DNA of 64,000 nucleotides, from contig NZ_JBGCCH010000006.1 in assembly GCF_041261205.1 (NCBI RefSeq), forward strand, positions 62,001 through 126,000, written 5' to 3'. Under the pieces are notes generated by a model. It was not told the origin of the DNA. It saw only the letters and a list, made by a program, of their open reading frames with translations, and ran no database searches. Shown piece by piece: positions 41,993-53,498 of the stretch (the stretch's first letter is position 1; each line of letters starts with the position of its first letter). The DNA is from Catenulispora sp. MAP5-51 (GTDB lineage Bacteria > Actinomycetota > Actinomycetes > Streptomycetales > Catenulisporaceae). Position numbers and translations under genes: made by a program.

Positions 41993-42035
41993 CCTGCGGT
42001 CCGGCTCCTTCCGGCGACACGGCGCCGGGACCGGT

Positions 42036-42047
42036 GCCTACGTTGTC
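42036..42047. promoter_or_regulatory. Near copy of the LacI-type operator upstream of the first LacI gene
   Basis: GCCTACGTTGTC matches GACAACGTTGTC at 10 of 12 positions and lies 44 bases before the LacI start at 41992. Location and sequence support autoregulation by the same repressor that controls the divergent operon. Confidence 0.5.
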
Positions 42048-42055
42048 TTGTGCCG

Positions 42056-45073
<3,018 letters not shown>

Positions 45074-45086
45074 TTAAGATCCGGGA

Positions 45087-46118
45087 TCAGATGATGGCGG
45101 CCGGTGGCGGGGCCGTGGACGCGCGCACCATGAGCCGGCCGGCCATGATGGTCTCGTCGTTGTGCGTGGTGTTGCCGTCGAGCAGATCCAGCAGGATCTG
45201 CGCGGCGCGCCGTCCCAGGTCCACGCTTTGCAGCGCGACGCTGGTCAGCGGAGTCTCGCCGAGGACCGCGGCGGACGTGTCGTCGAACCCTGCGACCGAG
45301 ACGTCGCCGGGCACGTTCCGGCCGTTCTCCCGCAGCCGACGCAGGACGCCCAGGGCCATGGCGTCGTTGAAGGCGAAGATCGCGGTCGGCGGATCGGGCG
45401 GTCCCATCAGGTGCTGCGCGGCGGCGTACCCGGATTCGAAGGTGAAGTCCCCGTGGACGATCAGGTTCGGGCCGGGTTCTATGCGCGCGTCGCGGAAGGC
45501 ACGGTGGACGCCGCGCATGCGCGCGTCCATCGCCAGCCGGCTCTCCGGCGGGCCGTTGACCACGCCGATACGGCGGTGGCCGAGGGCCAGCAGGTGCTGG
45601 GTGACCGCGTAGGCGCCGCCTTCGTCGTCGGGGTGCACCATGGGGAGGTCGTCTTCGGTGTAGCCGATCACCACGACCGGGTAGCCCAGCTCCACCAGGT
45701 GCGGCAGCGCCGCCGTCCCGCCCCCGCCCTCGACGATCAGGCCGTCGACCAGACGGCGGCGGTCGAAGCGGCGGTAGGCGGAGGCCGGATCCTTGGAGGT
45801 CTCGCGGGTGGACAGCAGCATGCCGTAGCCGCGGGCGGCCAGTTCCTGCTCCGCGCCGGTCATCATGCGGATCAGGTGGTCGTTCGCGAAGGCGAAGCCC
45901 GGGTCGTGCGGGATCACCATGCCGACCACCTCGGTGCGGCCGCGGGCCATGGCGCGGCCGCCGGCGCTGGGCCGGTAGCCGAGTTCGGTCATGGCGGCGG
46001 CGACGCGCTCGCGGACCGCGTCGGTGACGGTCGGATCGCCGTTCACCACGCGGGAAACCGTCTGGTGCGAGACCCCTGCGTGCTCGGCGACGCTGCGCAT
46101 GGTCGGCCGTCCTGGCAT
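45087..46118 (-). CDS. Second LacI-family repressor (controls the beta-galactosidase/propeller region)
   Basis: A 343-residue LacI-family regulator. The helix-turn-helix is TMRSVAEHAGVSHQTVSRVV with the hinge ending PSAGGRAMARGR; the core has MVIPHDPGFAFANDHLIRMM, GLIVEGGGGTAAL and AIFAFNDAMALGVLRRL, ending in SVAGFDDTSAAVLGETPL. It has a strong GGGAGGGTGAGGG ribosome-binding site. Its gene heads the transcript with the GH2 gene. Two 18-bp direct repeats with internal GTGA/TCAC symmetry lie in the spacer upstream (46138 and 46219), one near its own start and one near the start of the divergent Tat propeller gene, so it probably controls both directions. Confidence 0.85.
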   Translation of the reverse strand: MPGRPTMRSVAEHAGVSHQTVSRVVNGDPTVTDAVRERVAAAMTELGYRPSAGGRAMARGRTEVVGMVIPHDPGFAFANDHLIRMMTGAEQELAARGYGMLLSTRETSKDPASAYRRFDRRRLVDGLIVEGGGGTAALPHLVELGYPVVVIGYTEDDLPMVHPDDEGGAYAVTQHLLALGHRRIGVVNGPPESRLAMDARMRGVHRAFRDARIEPGPNLIVHGDFTFESGYAAAQHLMGPPDPPTAIFAFNDAMALGVLRRLRENGRNVPGDVSVAGFDDTSAAVLGETPLTSVALQSVDLGRRAAQILLDLLDGNTTHNDETIMAGRLMVRASTAPPPAAII

Positions 46119-46137
46119 CCCTCACCCTCCCCGGGAA

Positions 46138-46236
46138 TGAACGCTCACTTTACAGGCTGGCACTCGCCGGCTGTTGACAGTGTGGTTCGTCGTACCTAGC
46201 TTCCTCATTGCCCTCAAGTGAACGCTCACTTTACAG
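46138..46236. promoter_or_regulatory. Divergent promoter with two identical LacI-type operators
   Basis: The 18-bp sequence TGAACGCTCACTTTACAG occurs identically at 46138-46155 and 46219-46236, 81 bases apart. The second extends to AGTGA-ACGC-TCACT, a LacI-type half palindrome. Between them TTGACA (46174-46179) and TAGCTT (46197-46202), 17 bases apart, form a good sigma-70 promoter pointing at the Tat propeller gene, so repressor binding at both operators could lock the promoter. Confidence 0.7.
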
Positions 46237-46255
46237 CCGTTCTAGGGAGCTTGGC

Positions 46256-48400
46256 ATGGAGGAGACAACGGGAATGACGCGTCGGCAGCTCATTGTGAGC
46301 AGCGCCGGCGCGGTGATCGCAAGCGGGGCCGCCGCGGCTCTGCTCGGTGAGACGGCTACTGCTTCGGCTTCGATACAGGAGGCGTCCGCCACCACCTTTC
46401 CCACGCTGAACGTCACGACCTCGTGGGTGGGGAACACGTACGCCGGCGCGACCCAATGGATGCAGGACTTCCTGTTCAACATCGCCGTCACCGCCGACGG
46501 CACCGTCTACACCAACAGTTTCTGGGACGAGGGCGGCGACGAGGCGGGGATCTACAAGGACGGCAAGCTCGTCGGGAACAGCCACAGCGCGAACGGCGAT
46601 GCGGTGGCGGTGAACAGCAAGAACGCGTTCCTGACGGTCGGCAACGGCCTGACGGCGTTCTCGCTTGCGGGCGTCGCGGGCACGGTGACGTTCGCGGTGG
46701 GGAGCCCGCCGGCCGCGGCCGCCGCGACGGACACGCAGGTGATCGCCACCGACCGGGTGCAGAACCGGGTCATCGTGTTCGACGCCACGACCGGCGCGAT
46801 CGTCCGGACCTGGGCCGTGAACCAGCCCGGCGCCGTCACGATCGATCCGAAGAGCGGCGACGTCTGGGTGGTCTCCGGCGTCACCCGCGACACCGACGAC
46901 GGGCACTTCTGGCACGTGACCGCGCCCGGGCCGGCGAAGGTCCTGGGGTTCACGAACACGGGAACCGCTTTGCCGGGCACCATTTCCGGGCCGGCCGCCA
47001 CCTGGATCCCGACCTCGCTGGCCGTCGACGTCAACGGCAACCTGCTGGTCGGCGACAACGGCCCGCTGCGGCAGGTGCACACCTATACCGGGCTCGCCTC
47101 GCCGAAGCCGACCCTGGCCAAGAGCCTCGGCCAGCCCGGCGGCATCGGCGCCGGGACGCCGGGGCAGCCGGCGGCGGGCAAGCTGTGGGGCATCTCGGGC
47201 GTCGGCGGCGACTCGGCGGGCAACGTGTACGTCGCGATGAACGAGTTCGGCACCTGGCTGCGCAAGTACAACCCGGCCGGGGACCTGGTGTGGCAGCTGG
47301 TCGGGCAGGAGTTCGTGACGTCAGGGGACTTCGACCCGGCGTCCAAGGCACTGGACGTCTACAGCCCGCACGCGCACTACCGCATGGACTACGGCAAGGC
47401 CCCGGGCAGCGACTCGACCTGGCTCGGCTACACCCTGGACTCGGTGAAGTACCCGCAGGACCCGCGGCTGTTCATGTTCGGGCACCACCACCACACGACC
47501 TCGGCGTTCATGCGCCGCCTGAACGGCGACCTGTACATGTACACGACCGGCATGTACAGCGGCGAGCTGGTGATCCACAAGATGGAGGGCGAGATCGCCA
47601 AGCCCTCCGCCGCGATCTTCAAGGCGCACTTCACCGACTACCCGGGCTGGCCCCCCTTCCAACCCGCCGCCGGCGAGTGGATCTGGCGCGACTCCAACGG
47701 CGACGGCGCGTTCACCGCCGACGAGTACACGGTCCCCGGCACCGGAGCGAGCTCGCCGAGCAACTGCTGGGTCTGGTTCGTCGACGACAAGGGCGACGTC
47801 TGGGAGGGCGGCGACCGCGACCTGCGCCGCTACCCGCTGCAGGGCTTCGACGGCCAGGGCAACCCGATCTACACCTACACCAGCATGGTCACGATCGCAC
47901 TGCCGGCGCCGTTCAAACCGGTCCGGCGCCTGTACTACGACGTGGCCACGGACGTGATGTACGTGTCCGGATACACCGCCGCGCAGCCCTTCGAGAACGC
48001 GCACTGGAAGGAGTGCGGCAAGGTCCTGGCCCGCTACGACAAGTGGAGCACCCTCAACCCGGCCACGGCCCCCCCGACCTGGCAGACCCTGCTGCCCTGG
48101 GACGAGACCGTCCAACCGGTGGCCACGACCCCGGTGAGCTGGCAGCCGGCCGGCGAGTACATCTTCGTCTGCGGCATCGCCACCCGCGGCCAGGTGTGGG
48201 TGTACAAGGCCGCCGACGGATCTGCGGTCGGCACCTGGCAGCCGAGCGCGATCGTCGGACCGCCCTCGGCGTACGGCCCGACGGGCTGGGTGGACATCCC
48301 GTACGGGCTGAACGCCGCGGTGGGGGCGGACGGGACGTATCACGTGACGGTCGAGGACGATCTGAAGAACAAGATTCTGGTGTACAGCTGGAAGCCGTGA
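46256..48400 (+). CDS. Tat-exported beta-propeller (NHL-like) protein, function unknown
   Basis: A 714-residue exported protein. The Tat signal is MTRRQLIVSSAGAVIASG. The mature chain repeats NHL/six-bladed-propeller patterns: DFLFNIAVTADGTVYTNS, VTIDPKSGDVWVVSG, SLAVDVNGNLLVGD, GVGGDSAGNVYVAMNE and PYGLNAAVGADGTYHVTV. A SNGDGAFTADEY motif near residue 490 resembles an EF-hand-like calcium site. No catalytic residues are evident. The ATG at 46256 follows AGGGAG. It is controlled by a promoter framed by LacI operators, so it is tied to beta-galactoside or related sugars, perhaps as a surface binding protein or lyase accessory. Confidence 0.7.
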   Translation: MEETTGMTRRQLIVSSAGAVIASGAAAALLGETATASASIQEASATTFPTLNVTTSWVGNTYAGATQWMQDFLFNIAVTADGTVYTNSFWDEGGDEAGIYKDGKLVGNSHSANGDAVAVNSKNAFLTVGNGLTAFSLAGVAGTVTFAVGSPPAAAAATDTQVIATDRVQNRVIVFDATTGAIVRTWAVNQPGAVTIDPKSGDVWVVSGVTRDTDDGHFWHVTAPGPAKVLGFTNTGTALPGTISGPAATWIPTSLAVDVNGNLLVGDNGPLRQVHTYTGLASPKPTLAKSLGQPGGIGAGTPGQPAAGKLWGISGVGGDSAGNVYVAMNEFGTWLRKYNPAGDLVWQLVGQEFVTSGDFDPASKALDVYSPHAHYRMDYGKAPGSDSTWLGYTLDSVKYPQDPRLFMFGHHHHTTSAFMRRLNGDLYMYTTGMYSGELVIHKMEGEIAKPSAAIFKAHFTDYPGWPPFQPAAGEWIWRDSNGDGAFTADEYTVPGTGASSPSNCWVWFVDDKGDVWEGGDRDLRRYPLQGFDGQGNPIYTYTSMVTIALPAPFKPVRRLYYDVATDVMYVSGYTAAQPFENAHWKECGKVLARYDKWSTLNPATAPPTWQTLLPWDETVQPVATTPVSWQPAGEYIFVCGIATRGQVWVYKAADGSAVGTWQPSAIVGPPSAYGPTGWVDIPYGLNAAVGADGTYHVTVEDDLKNKILVYSWKP

Positions 48401-48442
48401 TGGCGGTGGCGTGGGCCGCCCCTCGCGCCGCACAATGAGCAA

Positions 48443-49063
48443 ATGTGGCATCGGGGGCGGATCGCTGTAGCGCTGGCCGCGGTCGTGCTGATCTCAGGAT
48501 TCACGATCGCGGTCGACGACCATGAGCTGGGGGTGAAACCGCCGTCTGTTACCGGCACGGTGACGTTGCGTTCGGCACGGAACACAGATCCGCGCGCAAA
48601 ACAGTTCCTGGATGACGTACAGCGTGAGGACGACACCTGGACGGCGACGCCCGGCACCTTCGTCGAGGCCACAGTCCACTGGCACCTGCCGCGCCGGCTT
48701 CTCTCAAGTACCTGCCAGCTGGCAGTTCATGTGTTGCCTGAGGCATCGGGCAGGCTCGGGACGAAGTCGACGGGCACGATCGGCGACGCGGCGATGGGCG
48801 ACGACATGAGGCTGAAGAAGGCTTTCGACGAACCGGGCCCGCCCACCGACCTCGGCGGGATTTCGTACGAGATCTTGCCCGCGGGCACCGATGGCACGAT
48901 CACGATTGTCGTCGCCTACTCCGACGAAGTGGGGACCGCCTTCGACGATGCGACCGCTCGTGCTTCCGCAGTCGTTGAGTGCTCCAACCATGAGGACCTG
49001 TTCAAGCGGACGCGCAACGTCGTCGGCTCTGTTACCACGCTTCCGGTATCAACGGCCACATAG
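48443..49063 (+). CDS. Membrane-anchored or secreted protein, function unknown
   Basis: A 206-residue protein with one N-terminal hydrophobic segment (IAVALAAVVLISGFTIAV), so it is exported or anchored by an uncleaved signal. The rest is soluble, beta-rich and contains a cysteine pair (STCQLAVHV and VVECSNHED) that could form a disulfide. I do not recognise a family. No good ribosome-binding site precedes the ATG at 48443, so the start is uncertain. It follows the Tat propeller gene by 42 bases and could share its transcript. It ends at a strong hairpin. Confidence 0.55.
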   Translation: MWHRGRIAVALAAVVLISGFTIAVDDHELGVKPPSVTGTVTLRSARNTDPRAKQFLDDVQREDDTWTATPGTFVEATVHWHLPRRLLSSTCQLAVHVLPEASGRLGTKSTGTIGDAAMGDDMRLKKAFDEPGPPTDLGGISYEILPAGTDGTITIVVAYSDEVGTAFDDATARASAVVECSNHEDLFKRTRNVVGSVTTLPVSTAT

Positions 49064-49115
49064 CCTCGCGGATCCCGTCGGTATCCGGCCGGCGAGGACA
49101 AAGCAATAAGTGCAA

Positions 49116-49161
49116 CGCGCGCGGCGCGGCAAGCCGTCCCCGGCCTGCCGCGCCGCGCGCG
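49116..49161. terminator. Strong hairpin terminator between convergent genes
   Basis: A perfect 16-bp GC-rich stem pairs 49116-49131 with 49146-49161 around a 14-base loop; the left arm is CGCGCGCGGCGCGGCA. It lies between the stop of the membrane-anchored protein (49063) and the PspA stop (49188), so it can terminate both transcripts. Confidence 0.75.
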
Positions 49162-49187
49162 CTCGTTCCCTACAGCCCTACCGCGCG

Positions 49188-49931
49188 TCAGGCGCCGGCG
49201 CCCGGGCCGATCTGCTTGCGGGCCTCGCCGTCGGCGATCTCGTTGCGCAGGCGCGCCATCTCGTTCTCCACGCCGGGGCCCGCGGACAGGGCTTCCAGTT
49301 CGCGGGTGATGTCGTCCTTGCCGTAGCCGGTGGGGTCGTCCAGGACGCCGGAGGCGACCAGTTCGTCCAGGGCGGCGCCGCGGGCCTGGAGCTGCGCCGT
49401 CTTGTTCTCGGCGCGCTCGATGGCCATGTTGACGTCGCCCATCTCCTCGGAGATGCCGCTGAAGGCCTCGCCGATCTGGGTCGTCGCCTGCGCCGCGGCG
49501 TAGGTGGCCTTGATGGTCTCCTTCTTGGTGCGGAAGGCGTCGACCTTCTGCTGGAGACTCTGGGAGGCGCGGACCAGCTTGTCTTCCTCGGCCTGCAGCG
49601 CGTTGTACTGCTGCGTCATGTCCTCGATCTGCTGCTGGACCGGGGCGCGGCGGACCAGGGCCTCGCGGGCCAGGTCCTCGCGGCCGACCTCCAGGGCGCG
49701 CTTGGCCTGCTCGCCGCGCTTGTCGTAGTCGGCTTGGAGCCCCTTGAGCTGGATTTCCAGGCGCTTGCGGCTGGTCGCCACCTCCGCGACACCGCGGCGC
49801 ACCTTCTGCAGCAGCTCCAGCTGCTTCTCGTAGGACAGGTCGAGTTGTTCGACCGGATTCTCGCGGCGCTCAAGGGCCGCGTTGGCCTTGGCCTCGACGA
49901 CCAGCTTCATCCGCTTCATGACGCCGCTCAT
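49188..49931 (-). CDS. pspA: PspA/IM30 family envelope-stress protein
   Basis: A 247-residue PspA/Vipp1-type protein that coats stressed membranes and forms large oligomers. It is almost entirely helical and charged, with PVEQLDLSYEKQLELLQKVR near the start, a long KRLEIQLKGLQADYDKR coiled-coil region and the family segment FSGISEEMGDVNMAIERAE near residue 180. The expected N-terminal amphipathic helix is weak: MSGVMKRMKLVVEAKANAALE is unlike typical PspA and resembles the actinobacterial subtype. The ATG at 49931 follows GAAGGGGG; MKRMK at 49919 is an alternative. It lies 28 bases after the EamA transporter gene and may be cotranscribed. Confidence 0.85.
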   Translation of the reverse strand: MSGVMKRMKLVVEAKANAALERRENPVEQLDLSYEKQLELLQKVRRGVAEVATSRKRLEIQLKGLQADYDKRGEQAKRALEVGREDLAREALVRRAPVQQQIEDMTQQYNALQAEEDKLVRASQSLQQKVDAFRTKKETIKATYAAAQATTQIGEAFSGISEEMGDVNMAIERAENKTAQLQARGAALDELVASGVLDDPTGYGKDDITRELEALSAGPGVENEMARLRNEIADGEARKQIGPGAGA

Positions 49932-49959
49932 GGACGCACCCCGCCCCCTTCGATCCGTT

Positions 49960-50955
49960 TCATGGGATCAACGCTTCCGTGGTGACCGTGGTTCCCAGGA
50001 TAGACCGGGCGGAATCCGCTTCGGTAACGGTGGTGTGCCCGATTCCGCGCTGGGCCAGGAAGGCTCCGGCCAGCACGATGGCGCCGCCGGTGATCTGAGT
50101 GGGCGTCAGGCGCTCGCCGAGGGTGAGCCAGGCCACGACGGTCGCCGAGGCCGGCTCGACGTACGCCAGGCCGGCCGCGACCGGGGCGTTCAGCCGCTGG
50201 ACCGCCGCGGCGCCGGTGAGGTAGGACAGGATCGTGCTGATCAGCACGATGAACGCGGCCAGCGTCCAGCCCGGCAGGTGGTGCGAGCCCAGCGGCACCG
50301 AGTGCCCGAGGATGTGCCAGGGCGCGGACCACGGCGCGGCCAGCGGCGTCAGCAGCACCATGCCGACCGTCATGCCGCCGGTGGTGAGCGTCAGCGGGTC
50401 GACCGCGCCGGCGAGGCGGTCGATCAGCAGGAAGTACGTCGCGTTCCCGGCGCCGGCGCCCAGGCCCGCCGCCAGGCCGACCGCGTCCAGGTGCACGCCG
50501 GACCAGATCTGCACCACGACCGCCAGCCCGGCCATCGCCACCAAGACGCCGATCGCGGACTCCCGCGACACGTGCGCGTGCCGCACCAGCTTCTCCCACC
50601 CGACCACCAACACCGGCCCGGTGAACTCCAGCAGGATCGCGATCCCGACCGGCAGCCGCGAGGCCGCCACGAAGTACAGCGCCTGGCACGCCGCGACCGC
50701 CACCAGTCCGTAGACCACGATCGGCCACTTGTGCCGGCGCATCGTCGCCAGCTGTCCCGGCCGACGGAGCACCAGGCACAGCGCCACCAGCACCACGACC
50801 GTCCCGACCAGGCGCACCCACACCGCCTGCATCGGACTGAACCCGGCCGCGATCAGGGCTTTGGCGAACGGGCCGCCGGCCCCGAAGGCCACCGAGGAGG
50901 TCACGCCGAACAGGACGCCGGCAGTGGTGCGGTTGACGGAAGCGGTGCTGGTCAC
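49960..50955 (-). CDS. EamA/RhtA-family drug/metabolite exporter
   Basis: A 331-residue membrane protein with ten predicted helices in two EamA repeats. Recognisable segments are GVLFGVTSSVAFGAGGPFAK, QALYFVAASRLPVGIAILLEF and APVAAGLAYVEPASATVVAW, a pattern shared with the RhtA threonine/homoserine exporter group. The GTG at 50955 is the first start in frame that begins the family N-terminus; the ribosome-binding site (GCGAGG) is weak. The gene precedes pspA on the same strand. Substrate could be an amino acid or other small metabolite. Confidence 0.82.
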   Translation of the reverse strand: MTSTASVNRTTAGVLFGVTSSVAFGAGGPFAKALIAAGFSPMQAVWVRLVGTVVVLVALCLVLRRPGQLATMRRHKWPIVVYGLVAVAACQALYFVAASRLPVGIAILLEFTGPVLVVGWEKLVRHAHVSRESAIGVLVAMAGLAVVVQIWSGVHLDAVGLAAGLGAGAGNATYFLLIDRLAGAVDPLTLTTGGMTVGMVLLTPLAAPWSAPWHILGHSVPLGSHHLPGWTLAAFIVLISTILSYLTGAAAVQRLNAPVAAGLAYVEPASATVVAWLTLGERLTPTQITGGAIVLAGAFLAQRGIGHTTVTEADSARSILGTTVTTEALIP

Positions 50956-50999
50956 CTCGCTGATGGTAATAGGCCCTGGTGCTATCCGTCCTTGACGTC

Positions 51000-51021
51000 C
51001 ACGACTCGAAGCCGAGTCGTG
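51000..51021 (-). terminator. Hairpin terminator after the alpha/beta hydrolase gene
   Basis: CACGACTCG at 51000-51008 pairs with CGAGTCGTG at 51013-51021 around an AAGC tetraloop, a perfect 9-bp stem. It starts 8 bases beyond the hydrolase stop and lies ahead of the EamA gene on the same strand, so it probably separates the two transcripts. Confidence 0.65.
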
Positions 51022-51028
51022 ATGAGGG

Positions 51029-51934
51029 CTACTCCGAGCCCAGCAGATGAACCGCCTCGGCGAACGCCCCCGGCGCCTCCTGCGGCAGGTTGTGCCCGAC
51101 CCCGTCCACCTTGCGGTACTCGAACCGGCCGGTGAACAGCTCCCGGTCCCCGGACTCGGCGAACCCCGGCCCGCCGACGCCGTCCGCCCCGCTCTCCAAC
51201 ACCACGGTCGGCACCCCGATCTCGGTACCGAAAGCGAGCCGTTCCTCGATCGCCCGGTACCGCGGATCGCCTTCCGCCAGGCCGAACCGGTGCCGGTAGG
51301 AGTGCACGACCACCCCGACGAAGTCGGGGTTGTGCAGGCTCGGCGCGCTCGCCGCGAACTCGGCCGAGGCCGCCGTCCACGTCGGCGACCACGTCCGCCA
51401 CAACAGCTCGCACAGCTCCTCGCGGTTCCGCTCAAGCCCGCGCCGCCCGCGATCGCTGTGGAAGTAGTACTGATACCAGTACGTCGCCTCCCACTCCGGC
51501 TTCGACGGCTCGCCGGAGTGCGCGATGTCCTGGATGTTGTACCCGTCGACCGTGACCAGCCCGCGCACCCGTCCCGGCCACAGCGCCGCGACGATGCACG
51601 CCGCCCGGCCGCCCCAGTCGTAGCCGCCGACGATCGGCCGGTCCAGCCCCAGCGCGTCGATGAAATCGAGCAGATCCTGGCCGATGGCGCCTTGCTGCCC
51701 GGAGCGCAGATCGGTCTCGGACTGGAAGCGCGTCTTTCCGAAGCCCCTCAGATACGGCGCGTATACGGAGTAACCGCCCACCGCCACCAATTCCGCGGCG
51801 ACCTTGTCATAGGCGCGGGCGTCGTAAGGGAAGCCGTGGAGCAGGACAACGGGAATCCCCGTCGGATCTCCTGCGTGCTCATAGGCGATGTCGAGGACAG
51901 GCGTCGCAATGTGATCCACCGCGGTGAAGGTCAT
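51029..51934 (-). CDS. Alpha/beta hydrolase, epoxide hydrolase or dehalogenase type
   Basis: A 301-residue alpha/beta hydrolase with an aspartate nucleophile: D106 in IVGGYDWGGRAA, as in epoxide hydrolases and haloacid/haloalkane dehalogenases, rather than the serine of lipases. The oxyanion region is LLHGFPYDARAYDK and the catalytic histidine lies in VDGVGHNLPQEAPGAF near residue 279. The cap contains YWYQYYFHSDRGRRGL. The ATG at 51934 overlaps the stop codon of a decayed peptidase stub (ATGA), so it was once the second gene of an operon. Substrate is unknown. Confidence 0.83.
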   Translation of the reverse strand: MTFTAVDHIATPVLDIAYEHAGDPTGIPVVLLHGFPYDARAYDKVAAELVAVGGYSVYAPYLRGFGKTRFQSETDLRSGQQGAIGQDLLDFIDALGLDRPIVGGYDWGGRAACIVAALWPGRVRGLVTVDGYNIQDIAHSGEPSKPEWEATYWYQYYFHSDRGRRGLERNREELCELLWRTWSPTWTAASAEFAASAPSLHNPDFVGVVVHSYRHRFGLAEGDPRYRAIEERLAFGTEIGVPTVVLESGADGVGGPGFAESGDRELFTGRFEYRKVDGVGHNLPQEAPGAFAEAVHLLGSE

Positions 51935-52047
51935 GAAGAAATCTTGGCATATTCGTTCGCATGGACTTCGAAGAACGCAGCCTCGGCGAGCACGGAATTC
52001 CGCAGTTCAGACACCAGAAACCGCTCGTTGGGCCCGTGCAGCCGGCA
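51931..52047 (-). pseudogene. 3' stub of an M20-family peptidase gene
   Basis: The last 38 codons before a TGA read CRLHGPNERFLVSELRN, then a LAEAAF helix; this HGPNE plus EL-LAEA pattern is how M20-family dipeptidases end. Upstream of 52047 the frame leads only into unrelated sequence and then under the MFS transporter gene on the other strand, so most of the gene, including all metal ligands, is missing. Its stop overlaps the start of the alpha/beta hydrolase gene by four bases, the usual mark of a coupled operon. It appears to be a deletion remnant; the hydrolase may now be poorly expressed. Confidence 0.6.
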
Positions 52048-52195
52048 CCGCGTCCTCAGCGGTGAGCTGCGCGATGGCCATGCGGTCGGCAACTCACACC
52101 CAGCCCCGCCGCGCCGCCTCTTGTTGGATGACTCGCGCACGCCTACGATGAGCCTCCCGAGAACATGAAGATGCTTCACATATCTGGAGCGCGCC

Positions 52196-53476
52196 TTGTC
52201 CATAGAGACTTCGCACGGCCCGGGCACCACGTCCTCTCCGTTCGACGCGGAGCCCACGGAGAAGGTGCGGGCGCCCTGGATCACCGGGTTCGTGTTCGCG
52301 GGGCTCGGCTGGCAGGTGGCCAGCCAGGTGCCCAGCACGTTCACGGTGCCGCAGCAGATCAAGGACATCGACCCGGCCGGGCATGTCGCGGACTTCGCGT
52401 GGGTGAACACGATCGGGACGCTGTCGATCCTGTTCCTCGGCCCGCTGTTCGGGATGCTGTCGGACCGGACGGTCTCGCGGTTCGGGCGGCGGCGGCCGTG
52501 GATCGCGCTCGGCGGTGTCGCGGCCGCGGCGGCGTTGGTCTTCAGCGGGACGCAGAACTCGATATGGGGCGTCGGTCTGGGCTACCTGCTGCAGACGGTG
52601 TTCGTGGCCGCGCTGGCGGCCGGCATGGTCACGATCGTCCCGGACCAGGTGCCCTCCGGGCAGCGCGGCGTGGTGCTCGGCTGGGGCGGGGTGCCGCAGG
52701 CCGCCGCGCTGATCATCGGCGGGGTGCTGGTCTCGCTGTCGAAGGGGTACGTCGGGCAGTACGCGGCGCTGGCCTCGCTGATGGTGTTCGTGGTGTTGTT
52801 CGCGTGGCGCGTCGGGGATCCGAAGCTGCCGCGGGAACGGCGGGAACCCTTCAGTTTCCAGGCCTATCTGGCCAACTACCGCATCCAGGTGCGGCAGTAC
52901 CCCGACTTCGGCTGGGCGTTGGCGACGCGGTTCCTGATGGTGCTCGGCTACGGCCTCGGCACGCTCTACACGCCGTACTTCCTGGACGACGTCCTCGGGT
53001 TCAAGAACACGGCGGCGGACAAGAGCAACGACAGCCACCTGCTGATCGTGGTCGCGGTGAACAGCGTCTCCACGGTCGCGCTGGTCGTGATCGCCGGCTG
53101 GCTGTCGGACCGCTGGGGGCGGCGAAAGCCCTTGGTGGCGGCCGGATCGGCGGTGATGGCGGTCGCGGCGGCGATGCTCGCGGTGCACCAGACCTGGGGG
53201 ATGATGCTCGCCGCGGGCGCCGTGCTCGGGCTCGGATACGGGGTCTACCTGAGCGTGGACGGCGCGCTGGTCACGCAGACCCTGCCCTCCGGCGCCGACC
53301 GCGGACGCGACATGGGGTTCGCGAACTTGATGACCATCATCCCGTTCGCGCTGGTGCCGCCGATCGCGGCGCTGCTCATCAAGTTCGCGGGCGGGTACGC
53401 TGCACTGTTCTGGGCCTCGGCCGTCGCTTCGGTCGCCGGTGCCGTGTGTATCAACAGGATTCGCGGCGTTCGCTAA
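52196..53476 (+). CDS. MFS transporter, glycoside/sugar-type
   Basis: A 426-residue major facilitator with twelve predicted helices. The conserved loop between helices 2 and 3 is LSDRTVSRFGRRRPW, and a matching LSDRWGRRKPLVAAG follows in the second half. The N-terminal helix GFVFAGLGWQVASQV and PYFLDDVLGF are typical of sugar or glycoside MFS proteins. The TTG start at 52196 has GGAG about 8 bases upstream; homology begins a little further in. The next gene, a phosphodiesterase-like protein, begins 22 bases after the stop and may be part of the same transcript. Substrate cannot be inferred. Confidence 0.82.
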   Translation: MSIETSHGPGTTSSPFDAEPTEKVRAPWITGFVFAGLGWQVASQVPSTFTVPQQIKDIDPAGHVADFAWVNTIGTLSILFLGPLFGMLSDRTVSRFGRRRPWIALGGVAAAAALVFSGTQNSIWGVGLGYLLQTVFVAALAAGMVTIVPDQVPSGQRGVVLGWGGVPQAAALIIGGVLVSLSKGYVGQYAALASLMVFVVLFAWRVGDPKLPRERREPFSFQAYLANYRIQVRQYPDFGWALATRFLMVLGYGLGTLYTPYFLDDVLGFKNTAADKSNDSHLLIVVAVNSVSTVALVVIAGWLSDRWGRRKPLVAAGSAVMAVAAAMLAVHQTWGMMLAAGAVLGLGYGVYLSVDGALVTQTLPSGADRGRDMGFANLMTIIPFALVPPIAALLIKFAGGYAALFWASAVASVAGAVCINRIRGVR

Positions 53477-53498
53477 AGAAACAGGTAGATCGGTACCA

